Source: Xanthomarina arctica (GTDB lineage: Bacteria > Bacteroidota > Bacteroidia > Flavobacteriales > Flavobacteriaceae). From it: 64,000 nucleotides of DNA. Positions 17,257 to 25,670 of this stretch are shown one piece after another. The stretch spans positions 558,001-622,000 of the forward strand of contig NZ_BMFQ01000003.1 of assembly GCF_014638915.1 (NCBI RefSeq), given 5' to 3'. Position 1 is the first letter of the stretch. Every line of letters begins with the position of its first letter. The notes beneath the pieces were generated by a model. It made no database searches, had not been told where the DNA came from, and saw only the letters and a program-made list of their open reading frames with translations. Both the position numbers and the translations under genes were made by a program.

Positions 17257-18585
17257 TTAGTATCCTGGATTTTGTATCATTCCGGGATCGTTGTTAGTTT
17301 GAATTTCCTCTGAAGGAATAGGGAAAAGCGTTTGATTTGTACTATTTACATGTGGTAACAAAGGAAGGGCACGATTTGTTCTTACCAGATCAAACCATCT
17401 TTGTCCTTCAAAAGCAAATTCTACACGTCTTTCTTTTTCAATTGTAGTAAGTAATTGAGATGTTGATGTTTGAAATATTGGTAATAAACCTGCGCGTGTT
17501 CTTATTTCATTAATATCATTTTGTACAGATGTCACATTAGGTGATCCCATACTGGCTTCCGCTTCTGCACGAATCAAGTACATATCTGCAATTCTTAAAA
17601 CAATGAAATTGTCTGCTCCTAAACTTAAATCGCTATACTTATTGGCATAAGCATCTGTACCTTCATAAGCAATACTTACTGGAAAACGTTCATCGCCTGT
17701 TTCATAGGCGCTTATTAAAGTTGGATCTGGTTCTACCTCTCTTCTTCCGTTTAAGGCATGTGGAAAATTGTATTCAGCAATTCTATTTCTTTCTGTTTCA
17801 GAAAAATAAATTTCAAAAATTGATTCAGCCGATTGGTCAACTACAAATATATCATTATAATTAGGCAACAAGGTGTAACCACCATCTGCAATAACTTCTG
17901 AAGCCTTTGTAATTGCTTGTTGATAATCTTTTTTATACAAGTATACTCTTGCCAGTAAAGCTACAGCAGCATATCTCGAGCTTCTAGTTTTATTTGAAGA
18001 AACTGGCAGATATTCAACAGCAAAATTTAAATCGTTGATAATTTGGCTATACACTTCCGAAACAGGATCACGTGGTGCATCTAAATTTGTTACACCCACT
18101 GTTGGCATAGTTTTTATAGGAATTGCACCAAAATAATTCATTAAATTAAAATGATTTAGGGCTCTGATAAAATAAAGTTCAGCCAGAGCAACATTCATTT
18201 CCTGCTCTGTCATATCATCAATAGTTGGTACTTTAACAATCACATTATTTGCGACATTGATACCATCATAAATAATACTCCAAATACCATCAATAGAGCC
18301 ATTTTCTGGCAGGATGTTATTGTTGTCAACTTCCGCATATTCTGTTGCAGTAGCAGCACTTGGATGAGACAGGTTGTCTGCTGACAAATCTGAGAAAATG
18401 CTGTAGGTTCTTCCGTAGTAACTTAAACCTTGGAAGGACGCATAAGCACCTAAAATTCCTTTTTCAATATCTTCCTTGTTCTGAAAAGCAGCTTCTGCAG
18501 AAATAGAGTTTTGTGGCTCTACTTCCATGACATCGCAAGACAGGACTGTTAGCATTAAAAAGCTTATAAGAATTATCTTTTTCAT
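17257..18585 (-). CDS. SusD/RagB-family nutrient-binding lipoprotein
   Basis: The 442-residue product has a lipoprotein signal (MLTVLSCDVMEVEPQ, Cys17) and SusD landmarks: the N-terminal AFQNKEDIEKGILGAYA helix, TPR-like helices with ALAELYFIRALNHFNL and YAAVALLARVYLYKKDY, and a C-terminal IEKERRVEFAFEGQRWFDLVR. SusD proteins form the lid over the SusC porin and bind incoming oligomers. It starts 4 bp after susC. At 442 residues it is on the short side for the family. The substrate is not readable from sequence; the neighbours point to a peptide or cyanophycin fragment. Confidence 0.95.
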   Translation of the reverse strand: MKKIILISFLMLTVLSCDVMEVEPQNSISAEAAFQNKEDIEKGILGAYASFQGLSYYGRTYSIFSDLSADNLSHPSAATATEYAEVDNNNILPENGSIDGIWSIIYDGINVANNVIVKVPTIDDMTEQEMNVALAELYFIRALNHFNLMNYFGAIPIKTMPTVGVTNLDAPRDPVSEVYSQIINDLNFAVEYLPVSSNKTRSSRYAAVALLARVYLYKKDYQQAITKASEVIADGGYTLLPNYNDIFVVDQSAESIFEIYFSETERNRIAEYNFPHALNGRREVEPDPTLISAYETGDERFPVSIAYEGTDAYANKYSDLSLGADNFIVLRIADMYLIRAEAEASMGSPNVTSVQNDINEIRTRAGLLPIFQTSTSQLLTTIEKERRVEFAFEGQRWFDLVRTNRALPLLPHVNSTNQTLFPIPSEEIQTNNDPGMIQNPGY

Positions 18586-18589
18586 ATTT

Positions 18590-21500
18590 TTATAGTTTTA
18601 TATTAACACCTATGGTTAATGTTTGCGCTTGTGGATAAGTGAAGAAATCTGTACCAATTACAGCATTATCGTCACCTCTATAATTTACTTCTGGATCTAA
18701 ACCAGAGTATTTTGTAAATGTCATTAAGTTTGTAGCACTTAAATAAACCCTAACACTCTCAAACATACTTCTTCTTAAAAAATCTTTGCTAATAGTATAA
18801 CCAAGTGTTATATTTTTTAGTCTTAGATAAGAACCATCTTCAATAAACCTTGAAGATACACGTTTGTTTTGCGCAGAAGCTACAGGATCTGTAGTTGCTC
18901 TTGGGATATCTGTAATATCACCTGGTTGTTGCCAACGATTGATAACTGCTTCCACTTGGTTATCTCCTCCTTGTAATGACTCTAAGAAAAGACGAGACCC
19001 ATTAAAGACATCATTACCGTAAGATGCTTGAAAGAAAATAAGTAAGTCTAAACCTTTATAACTGAAACTATTAGTAAGACCCGCAATAAAATCGGGATGT
19101 GGATTACCAACAATGGTTCTATCTTCTGAAGTAATAACCCCATCAAAATTAGTATCTTCATATACAATATCTCCTGTAGAAGGATCAACTCCTAAAGAAT
19201 TGTAACTGTAAAAAATACCAATTGGTTCGCCCTCCATAATACGGTTACCACCACGACCAATATCATCAATGGCTTGTCCGTTATAAAGTTCTAATACTTT
19301 ATTTCTGTTACCTGAAATATTAAATTGTGTACTCCAAGTAAAATTTTCACCTATAAAATTTTGAGATTCAATGCTCAATTCTATTCCTTGGTTTTCTACT
19401 TTTCCAACATTTTCAGTAATTGAAGAAAAACCAGAACTAGCTGGCAAAGGTCTGCTTAAAAGTAAATCGTTAGTTTGTTTGTTATAATAATCTGCAGTAA
19501 GAGTCAACCTATTATCAAAAAACCCTAAGTTAATACCTACATTAAATTGTGCTGTACTTTCCCATTTTAAGTCTGGGTTAGGAATATTACTTGGATAAAT
19601 TGCTGGTTGACCGCCATAAGAGGTATTGCCATAAAGCTCAGAATAAAGGAAAGGGCTAATATCATCGTTTCCTGTAAGTCCATAACTAACTCTAAGTTTT
19701 AAATCGGAAACCACATTTAGATTTTTCATAAAACCCTCTTCTATAACTCGCCATGCAACGGAACCTGCTGGAAAAAACCCTGTTCTATTATTATCACCAA
19801 ATTTTGTAGAACTATCAAAACGACCAGTAAAAGTAAAAATGTACTTTTCATCATAGTTATAGTTTACTCTTCCAAAGACAGATTCTAACCCGCTATCTAA
19901 AGCACTAGCAGATGCGGAAACAATGGTTGCAGCAGAATTGAGATACTCCAAATCGTCATCCGCATAATCTTGACCTCTAATAAATGAAGAACGATATTCA
20001 TAGCTTTCAAAACTATATCCCAATAAACCTTCTAATTTGTTTTTGTTTAAATTTATTTTGTAGGTTAAAAGATTATTGGAAACAACATTTAAAACATTGC
20101 TGTAAGCTTCAAATCCTAAGCCATTATATTTAGCCCCTTGAACAGTTTGAGTCGATTCATAGGCGTGCTCTCTAAAATTTAAAAAATCAACTCCCCATTT
20201 AGTCGAGAAAATTAAATTATCAATTATTTTAAAATCTGCGTAAACATTCGAGTTAGTTCTATATGAAAAGTTTTCGTTTATAGCTTCATTTGCAATAGAA
20301 ACTGGATTGGCATAAGGCCCATCTTGGTTATACGATCCATCTGGATTGTACACAGGAAATATGGCCGGTGTAGAAAGTCCATTAGGTAACGGTCCATGTA
20401 AAGTTTGATCACTTTCTACACGATTTGTTTTTGAATAAGTCATTCCAATACTGGTACCAATAGTAACTACCTCAGATATTTTATGATCCACATTTACTCT
20501 AGCGTTAAGCCTAGTATAATCGGTTCCTATTAAAATCCCTTCTTGGTCAAACAAGGTTCCACCCATAAAAAATTTAGTCTTTTCTGAACCTCCTACTGCA
20601 GAAATTTCGAAACTATTAACAGGAGCTGTTCTAAAAATAACATCTTGCCAATTTGTATCTATGGTATTGTTATCCATATCTTCTTGGGTAAATACCGTAG
20701 TTCCAGCTAGATCGTTTCTATATTCCATCCACTGTTGCGCATCTAGCATTTCAATTTGATTCCAAGCTTGCTGCATTCCTGATGATATATTTACATTAAC
20801 TACCGTTTCTTGGTTGCTACCGCGTTTGGTAGTAATTAAAACAATACCATTAGTTGCTCTAGCCCCATAAATTGCAGTAGCTGAAGCATCTTTAAGAACA
20901 CTAATAGATTCTATATCTCCTGGATTTAAATCTGTAAGCGCACTAGAACCTTGACCAGAATAACCAATTTGTCCGAAATCGCCAGTAGTTACTGGAATAC
21001 CATCAATAATATATAGTGGCTGATTAGAACCTGTTATGGAACTTAACCCACGAATTCTTACAGACATTTCCCCCCCTGGAGTTCCTGAGTTTTGCATAAC
21101 CTGAACTCCTGAAGTTTGACCTTGAAGAATCCCATCCACAGATGAAACGTGCAAATCTTTGATTTGTTCAGAACTGATAAACGAGACAGACTCTGTTAAC
21201 AATGCTTTCTTTTCGCTACCATAACCAATTATTACAATTTCATTTAAAGCGGTATCGTCTGCTACCATTTTAATGTCAATGGTGGTTTTACCAGCAATAT
21301 TAATTTCTTGGGTGATGTAGCCAATATAAGATACAACTAATGTTATTGTGCCTTCAGGTACCAACAATTCAAAATTCCCGTCAAAATCTGTAGAAACTCC
21401 AACGGTTGTTCCTTTTGCTATAATGGTTGCTCCTATTAAAGGAATACCAGCTTCATCTAATACCGTTCCTTTTAATGAGGTTTGCCTCAAAACAGTATTA

Positions 21501-21886
21501 ATAGCACTTGACGGTTTGGCATCCAAGTTTTCTTTAATAACAACTTGCCTATAATCAACCGTATAGGTTAAGTTGGTATTTGCCAATGCCGCATCTAAAA
21601 TATTAGATAGGGTTGCTTTTTTTAGATTAAGGGATACTTGGTGGTTTAAAACGTTGTCCTTATAAAAAAATATAAACTCACTTTTACTCTGTATCTCTTT
21701 AAATAACTCTTCTAAAGAAACATCGTTGACGTTTATATCTATTTTAGTTTGTGCTTTTGTGCTATTTGCAAAAGCAGAACTTAAACCAATGGTTATTAAT
21801 AGTAGAAAGACTCTCATAATATTTACCAAATAGTATCTTAAAGATTTTATCCTTTTAAAAGCATAAAGGTTCTTATTTTTATTCAT
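18590..21886 (-). CDS. SusC/RagA TonB-dependent transporter with STN domain
   Basis: The 1098-residue product has an unusually long N-terminal leader with the signal helix at about 20-45, an STN domain (about 48-105; IDINVNDVSLEELFKEI), a carboxypeptidase-D-like beta domain (about 137-210), a TonB plug with the SusC motif SSAFANS upstream and GTPGGEMSVRIRGLSSI, VLKDASATAIYGARATNGI, then a 22-strand barrel. The STN domain is the part that signals ligand binding to a FecR-type anti-sigma factor, and such a pair lies directly upstream. It imports oligomers into the periplasm with TonB energy. Confidence 0.96.
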   Translation of the reverse strand: MNKNKNLYAFKRIKSLRYYLVNIMRVFLLLITIGLSSAFANSTKAQTKIDINVNDVSLEELFKEIQSKSEFIFFYKDNVLNHQVSLNLKKATLSNILDAALANTNLTYTVDYRQVVIKENLDAKPSSAINTVLRQTSLKGTVLDEAGIPLIGATIIAKGTTVGVSTDFDGNFELLVPEGTITLVVSYIGYITQEINIAGKTTIDIKMVADDTALNEIVIIGYGSEKKALLTESVSFISSEQIKDLHVSSVDGILQGQTSGVQVMQNSGTPGGEMSVRIRGLSSITGSNQPLYIIDGIPVTTGDFGQIGYSGQGSSALTDLNPGDIESISVLKDASATAIYGARATNGIVLITTKRGSNQETVVNVNISSGMQQAWNQIEMLDAQQWMEYRNDLAGTTVFTQEDMDNNTIDTNWQDVIFRTAPVNSFEISAVGGSEKTKFFMGGTLFDQEGILIGTDYTRLNARVNVDHKISEVVTIGTSIGMTYSKTNRVESDQTLHGPLPNGLSTPAIFPVYNPDGSYNQDGPYANPVSIANEAINENFSYRTNSNVYADFKIIDNLIFSTKWGVDFLNFREHAYESTQTVQGAKYNGLGFEAYSNVLNVVSNNLLTYKINLNKNKLEGLLGYSFESYEYRSSFIRGQDYADDDLEYLNSAATIVSASASALDSGLESVFGRVNYNYDEKYIFTFTGRFDSSTKFGDNNRTGFFPAGSVAWRVIEEGFMKNLNVVSDLKLRVSYGLTGNDDISPFLYSELYGNTSYGGQPAIYPSNIPNPDLKWESTAQFNVGINLGFFDNRLTLTADYYNKQTNDLLLSRPLPASSGFSSITENVGKVENQGIELSIESQNFIGENFTWSTQFNISGNRNKVLELYNGQAIDDIGRGGNRIMEGEPIGIFYSYNSLGVDPSTGDIVYEDTNFDGVITSEDRTIVGNPHPDFIAGLTNSFSYKGLDLLIFFQASYGNDVFNGSRLFLESLQGGDNQVEAVINRWQQPGDITDIPRATTDPVASAQNKRVSSRFIEDGSYLRLKNITLGYTISKDFLRRSMFESVRVYLSATNLMTFTKYSGLDPEVNYRGDDNAVIGTDFFTYPQAQTLTIGVNIKL

Positions 21887-21893
21887 AATTTTG
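21886..21893 (+). promoter_or_regulatory. Candidate -7 element for a plus-strand antisense RNA
   Basis: TAATTTTG matches TAnnTTTG exactly on the plus strand, beginning at the complement of the susC start codon and pointing into the susC leader. The -33 position has no clear TTG. It would start the small RNA proposed at 21899-21978. Confidence 0.35.
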
Positions 21894-21898
21894 TTTTA

Positions 21899-21978
21899 GT
21901 GGTTAATATTGCTGTGTTAGACTGTGATGTTAATTTTTTTAAGCTAGAAGATGTTGTCGCATCTTCTAGTTTTTTTTT
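21899..21978 (+). ncRNA. Candidate cis-antisense small RNA in the fecR-susC gap
   Basis: The gap between fecR and susC, both on the minus strand, contains a perfect 10-bp hairpin CTAGAAGATG / CATCTTCTAG (21944-21953, 21960-21969) followed on the PLUS strand by nine Ts, an intrinsic terminator facing away from susC. A TAnnTTTG element on the plus strand lies about 50 bp before it. Together they define a transcript of roughly 80 nt antisense to the susC leader. In Bacteroides, antisense RNAs of this position (such as DonS) repress the susC-like operon. The start point is a guess. Confidence 0.4.
21944..21978 (+). terminator. Plus-strand terminator between fecR and susC
   Basis: Perfect 10-bp arms, a 6-nt loop and nine Ts on the plus strand. 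On the minus strand the hairpin is followed by CTTAAAAAAA, so it is not a normal terminator for fecR. No plus-strand gene precedes it within the locus. Confidence 0.75.
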
Positions 21979-21987
21979 AGGCGTGTA

Positions 21988-23061
21988 TTATTTCAAATGA
22001 TCTGTGTTTTTTAAGTTAATAATTAGCTGGTTCGTATTGGTTATGTGGTATTCAAACGTTGAAACTTCTGCCGCTTTTATCGTTTGCATAACGTGCTCTA
22101 TATCTTCTGTTACGTCTAGGTAACCGGAGAATTTCTGGTTGGCCAAGTTGGCATCGTTTATAACAACCTCTACATTATAATATCTAGCAATTTTTTTCAT
22201 GATCGATTTTAACGCATCATTTTTAAAGATAAAAACCCCATCTCTCCATGAAAAATATTTATCTACATCTACTGTTTTGGTTTTTAAATCTTCACCTAAC
22301 CTATTATAGGTTGCAAGGGTATTTGGTAAGATTTTAAACTGTTCTTTTTTATTATTTTTATAACTCAATTGGATGCTACCACTTTTTAATATGGTATATA
22401 TGGCATCATCATCAGCATAATTGCTTACATTAAAAACAGTTCCTAAAACTTCGATATTTTGATTCCCGGATTTTACAATAAAAGGTTGCTGTTTATTATG
22501 GGTCACTTCAAAAATAGCCTCTCCTTCCAAGTATACTTCACGTGTATTTCCTAAAAAAGTGGCGGGAAATATTAATTTAGAACCAGAATTCAACCAAACT
22601 TTACTACCATCTGTCAAAACAATTTCCGACCGTTTACCATAAGGAACGATTAAGGTGTTAAAAATTACATTATTAGCTTTCGATGCTTGTTGACTTACGG
22701 ATTTAGAATTTCCTATAGTTACATTTTGTCCCGAGTTGGAATATGCGATGGTTGAATGATCTTCAGTAATTTCAATCTTTTTACTATCTCCTAAAATAAG
22801 ATTGATATGGTTAACTGGGCTTTGATCTTTTTGTGTTTTTGCAAATTTCTCAATAGCACTTTCTTGGTTTTCAGTATGAAAAATTCCAATAGAAAATAGA
22901 ATAATAACAGAAGCTGCCGCAATACCTAGGGCATACTTCATGCGTCGCTTTTTTTGTATATAGCTATAGATTGAATCTGTAATTCTATGTTTTAACTGTG
23001 ACTTCTCGTCTTTAGAAAGTTCTGTGAAATCTATATTTTGAGAAGATTTATTCTTTTCCAT
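21988..23061 (-). CDS. FecR-family anti-sigma factor
   Basis: The 357-residue product has a cytoplasmic N-terminal region (about 1-42), one transmembrane helix (about 43-62, YALGIAAASVIILFSIGIF), a periplasmic FecR domain (TLIVPYGKRSEIVLTDGSKVWLNS, GEAIFEVTH, VLGTVFNVSNY) and a C-terminal DUF4974 domain (about 270-350, with FKNDALKSIMKKIARYYNV). It would hold the ECF sigma factor inactive until the STN domain of SusC reports substrate. It lies between the sigma gene (284-bp gap) and susC (101-bp gap). Confidence 0.95.
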   Translation of the reverse strand: MEKNKSSQNIDFTELSKDEKSQLKHRITDSIYSYIQKKRRMKYALGIAAASVIILFSIGIFHTENQESAIEKFAKTQKDQSPVNHINLILGDSKKIEITEDHSTIAYSNSGQNVTIGNSKSVSQQASKANNVIFNTLIVPYGKRSEIVLTDGSKVWLNSGSKLIFPATFLGNTREVYLEGEAIFEVTHNKQQPFIVKSGNQNIEVLGTVFNVSNYADDDAIYTILKSGSIQLSYKNNKKEQFKILPNTLATYNRLGEDLKTKTVDVDKYFSWRDGVFIFKNDALKSIMKKIARYYNVEVVINDANLANQKFSGYLDVTEDIEHVMQTIKAAEVSTFEYHITNTNQLIINLKNTDHLK

Positions 23062-23345
23062 CTATATAACTATTTGTTTTTTAAGCAATTGAATTATGTT
23101 TCTGAATAAAACATAACAGCTACTATCTTAATAAGTAAATAACCTTTAATGTATAGACACTTTTTTTACTAAATTTTAATAAATAACCTTTTTAGCAGGT
23201 ACAAAATGGGTTTATAGTGAATACAATTTTTAAAACCCTGAAGCAGGTTTAGAGGCAATAAACCTAAGATCCGGCTAAAAAGCGGGATTAGGTCAACTAT
23301 CTATTTTGAATTCGTTGCTTTGCTACTTTTCAAAAAAGAGTTTCA
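23062..23345. other. 284-bp gap between sigma factor and fecR with small hairpins
   Basis: No coding frame is seen. The sequence has an imperfect hairpin at 23262-23293 (ACCTAA..ATCCgGCT against AGCgGGATTAGGT) and a smaller AAACC-8-GGTTT stem just before it. The gap is longer than usual for a sigma/anti-sigma pair and could hold the fecR promoter; I see no clear TAnnTTTG/TTG pair. Confidence 0.5.
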
Positions 23346-23912
23346 CTAAGAAAAAATGGAAAGGATAAGGAATGCCATATTTTTACGTAGGACTTTTATA
23401 GCTCTGTAAATAATTGTTCTAGAAGTTTGTACAGAGACTTCCATAATGTCAGCAATCTCTTCGTAGGAGCGCTCTTCAGTAAAACGCAACAACAAACTTT
23501 TTCTTTGTTTCTTGCTTAATGAATTCATAGCGTTGGATAATCTAAGTGCTCGTTCATTGCTGATTTCACTCGTTATAATTTCATCTTCAATAGAACTGGA
23601 GTATATATTATGGTGTATGTTTTCTTTAAAAAGCGATGTTTTATTATTTGATTTTTTTAAAATCTGGTTTTTTAACGAACGAAATAGATAATACTTTACA
23701 TTATCTGTTGTTGCCAAATTTTTTCTATACTTATAAAGGTTTAGAAATAAATCGTGGATACAATCCATAACATAACTTTTGTCATTACATAATTGCATGC
23801 CATAGCTAAACAATTCGTTAATAAACATATCGTACAACTCACCCAAAGCATCTACATTGCCATCTTTAAGTTTTGTCCAAAAAATAAATTCTTTGTCTTT
23901 AAGCTGTTTCAA
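23346..23912 (-). CDS. ECF-type RNA polymerase sigma-70 factor
   Basis: The 188-residue product has region 2 (FIFWTKLKDGNVDALGELYDMF, then CIHDLFLNLYKYR for -10 recognition) and region 4 (ALRLSNAMNSLSKKQRKSLLLRF, then a helix-turn-helix SYEEIADIMEVSVQTSRTIIYRAIKVLRK). This is the Bacteroidota sigma class that pairs with FecR and SusC. No ATG precedes region 2 in frame before a stop, so TTG at 23912 is the likely start. It heads the locus and should switch on its transcription when substrate reaches SusC. Confidence 0.93.
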   Translation of the reverse strand: MKQLKDKEFIFWTKLKDGNVDALGELYDMFINELFSYGMQLCNDKSYVMDCIHDLFLNLYKYRKNLATTDNVKYYLFRSLKNQILKKSNNKTSLFKENIHHNIYSSSIEDEIITSEISNERALRLSNAMNSLSKKQRKSLLLRFTEERSYEEIADIMEVSVQTSRTIIYRAIKVLRKNMAFLILSIFS

Positions 23913-24032
23913 ATTCGTATTAATTGTTAAATTTTTGGAGTTGGTAATATAAAGAATTCAGAATTGCAATAAAATGAAATTTAACATTTAAATCTGTAAG
24001 AAAACAGATTTTATTCCTTGATTTCTAAACAT

Positions 24033-24064
24033 AAAAAAACCTCTCCAAATTGAGAGGTTTTTTT
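24033..24064 (-). terminator. Terminator after the 24082 gene
   Basis: AAAAAAACCTCTC and GAGAGGTTTTTT flank a 6-nt loop. It is symmetrical, so it works in both directions, and it separates the sigma-factor gene from the small coiled-coil gene. Confidence 0.8.
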
Positions 24065-24081
24065 ATAAAATAAATAGCAAT

Positions 24082-24345
24082 TTAATTTTGCTGTATTTGT
24101 CTATTATTACGTAATCTCAAGAGTTCTTGTTGAATCTCTTTACTACGGTTCAAGAATTTCTCGAATTTCTGACGTCTTAATTCCGCTCTTTCACGCATTC
24201 TATTATTGAAAGCGTCTTCAAGTTGTCGTCTTTTTTTCCAGATGTCTGCTCGTTTCTTGTCCTCTAATGCAACGGTTCTATAAGAGTACAAATAGAAAAA
24301 TAAAAACATTCCGACGATGATTGATAAAATAACAAATCCATTCAT
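24082..24345 (-). CDS. Small membrane protein with charged coiled-coil tail
   Basis: This 87-residue protein has a single N-terminal transmembrane helix (about residues 3-22, FVILSIIVGMFLFFYLYSY) and a long, highly charged helix (about 28-82) rich in Arg, Glu and Lys with heptad-like leucines. I do not recognise a family. The topology resembles small scaffold or phage-shock-like proteins, but there is no specific motif. It is monocistronic, closed by its own terminator. Confidence 0.6.
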   Translation of the reverse strand: MNGFVILSIIVGMFLFFYLYSYRTVALEDKKRADIWKKRRQLEDAFNNRMRERAELRRQKFEKFLNRSKEIQQELLRLRNNRQIQQN

Positions 24346-24544
24346 AGTATAATAAGTTTTAAGTTAATAAAAAATATGTTTACGTTTTTTATGAATTATG
24401 ATTTGGGAATATTATTCTTTAAACACGTAATTACTTAAATGTATTAAAAGATTTTGAATTATTGATTATTTTATAGATTAAGGTGCGAAATATTAGATAA
24501 ACGTCAATTTTTAATGAGTTTTAATAGAAAAATTTGTTAAAATG

Positions 24545-25072
24545 TTATTCATTTAAAAATGAATTATACGCAGCATCTATTTCATTAATATCTTTTTCTG
24601 ATAAATCAAATATGGTCGAAGGCGTATTATTGGCTTCCTTTCTTATAAAAACCCCCTTATCAAAAGATAAACTTTTTCTCATGAAAGTAGATTCTAAATC
24701 GTCAATACTCACTGTATAATCTTTGCTACTGTTGTTCATTACAACCTTCGTTTTTTCTATGAATTCATTAAAATCTTCAATAACAAATAATGAAAACTCG
24801 TCAGACTCCTTTTCTTTTACAACAACTATGATATATTTCTCCCCGTCCGGTTGCTTAAACTCTAAAAGACCATTATGAATGGTTGCCTGTTTTCTGTAAA
24901 ATGTTCTACCTATGGCAATAATATTAGTAGTGTTTTCTTCAAAAAGCGTATCTATTTCATTAACATAACCATTTTCCATTTTACCATCGGTTCTAGAAAC
25001 ACAATTTACTATAAGCAAACTTGCCAATACAAACAATAAGATATTGAAAGAAATTAAATGTTGTTTTCTCAT
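24545..25072 (-). CDS. Hypothetical lipoprotein
   Basis: The 175-residue product has a lipoprotein signal (FVLASLLIVNCVSR, Cys24). The mature part has alternating beta and helical segments (YIIVVVKEKESDEFSLFVI, then STIFDLSEKDINEIDAAY) with no motif I recognise. It is the third gene of a compact minus-strand set (80-aa, 78-aa and this gene; 4-bp overlap and then a 10-bp gap), divergent from the helix-turn-helix regulator at 25671. Function is unknown. Confidence 0.65.
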   Translation of the reverse strand: MRKQHLISFNILLFVLASLLIVNCVSRTDGKMENGYVNEIDTLFEENTTNIIAIGRTFYRKQATIHNGLLEFKQPDGEKYIIVVVKEKESDEFSLFVIEDFNEFIEKTKVVMNNSSKDYTVSIDDLESTFMRKSLSFDKGVFIRKEANNTPSTIFDLSEKDINEIDAAYNSFLNE

Positions 25073-25082
25073 AATTAATATT

Positions 25083-25319
25083 TTAAAATTTTGATAATTT
25101 TTTAATTACAGCCTTTTCCTGTTTTGTTAAGGCCTCCTCTTTTAAAGACTCAAAAAGATTGTGAAGTCTTTTAATGTTTTCTACAGGTACAAATTCAGCA
25201 TTAAAATCTATTTGGTTTAAAAGTTTATTTAAACTTCTTACAGATTCTAATATGTCCCCATTTTTCAATGGGTCTTTATTTAATTCCTGTTCAAGAAATA
25301 TGATTTTGGATTGAATCAT
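25083..25319 (-). CDS. Hypothetical 78-residue helical protein
   Basis: The protein is soluble and nearly all helical, with regular leucines (SVRSLNKLLNQI, IKRLHNLFESLKEEAL) that suggest a helical bundle or a protein-protein contact. No family is recognised. Its ATG overlaps the stop of the upstream 80-residue gene by 4 bp (ATGA-type), implying coupled translation, and the lipoprotein gene follows after 10 bp. Confidence 0.55.
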   Translation of the reverse strand: MIQSKIIFLEQELNKDPLKNGDILESVRSLNKLLNQIDFNAEFVPVENIKRLHNLFESLKEEALTKQEKAVIKKLSKF

Positions 25320-25558
25320 ATATTAATATCTTTAATCGTTTTCATTATAGAATTATTTCTAATATGCCAGAGTTGAATTTTGTGACTAAGAATTAAATTA
25401 TTTAGGTCCTCTAAATATTCAATGCCTTTTTCAATTGACCCCGTACTTTTAGTGTTATTTCCAACTACTAGATTCATGGTTTTTTTAACAAAAATTTTTT
25501 CTGTTAGTGAAGTTTTATGAATTCTTGCAAAATATATTTTGTTAACTTTATTATTCAT
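25316..25558 (-). CDS. Hypothetical 80-residue protein
   Basis: This small basic protein (many Lys and Asn) has no signal peptide or membrane segment. It has an N-terminal beta-like half and a C-terminal helical half (SIEKGIEYLEDLNNLILSHKIQLWHI). No family is recognised. It is the first gene of the three-gene set and lies 112 bp from the divergent regulator, whose region should hold both promoters. Confidence 0.5.
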   Translation of the reverse strand: MNNKVNKIYFARIHKTSLTEKIFVKKTMNLVVGNNTKSTGSIEKGIEYLEDLNNLILSHKIQLWHIRNNSIMKTIKDINI

Positions 25559-25670
25559 ACAAATTCATTATTAAGGCAAAAGTAGAGTCTATCAATCAGG
25601 AATGGTATGACGTTCTGTGTCATGTAAATAAAAAAAGTTACTTTTACTTACAAAATAACCCGAATTAAAA

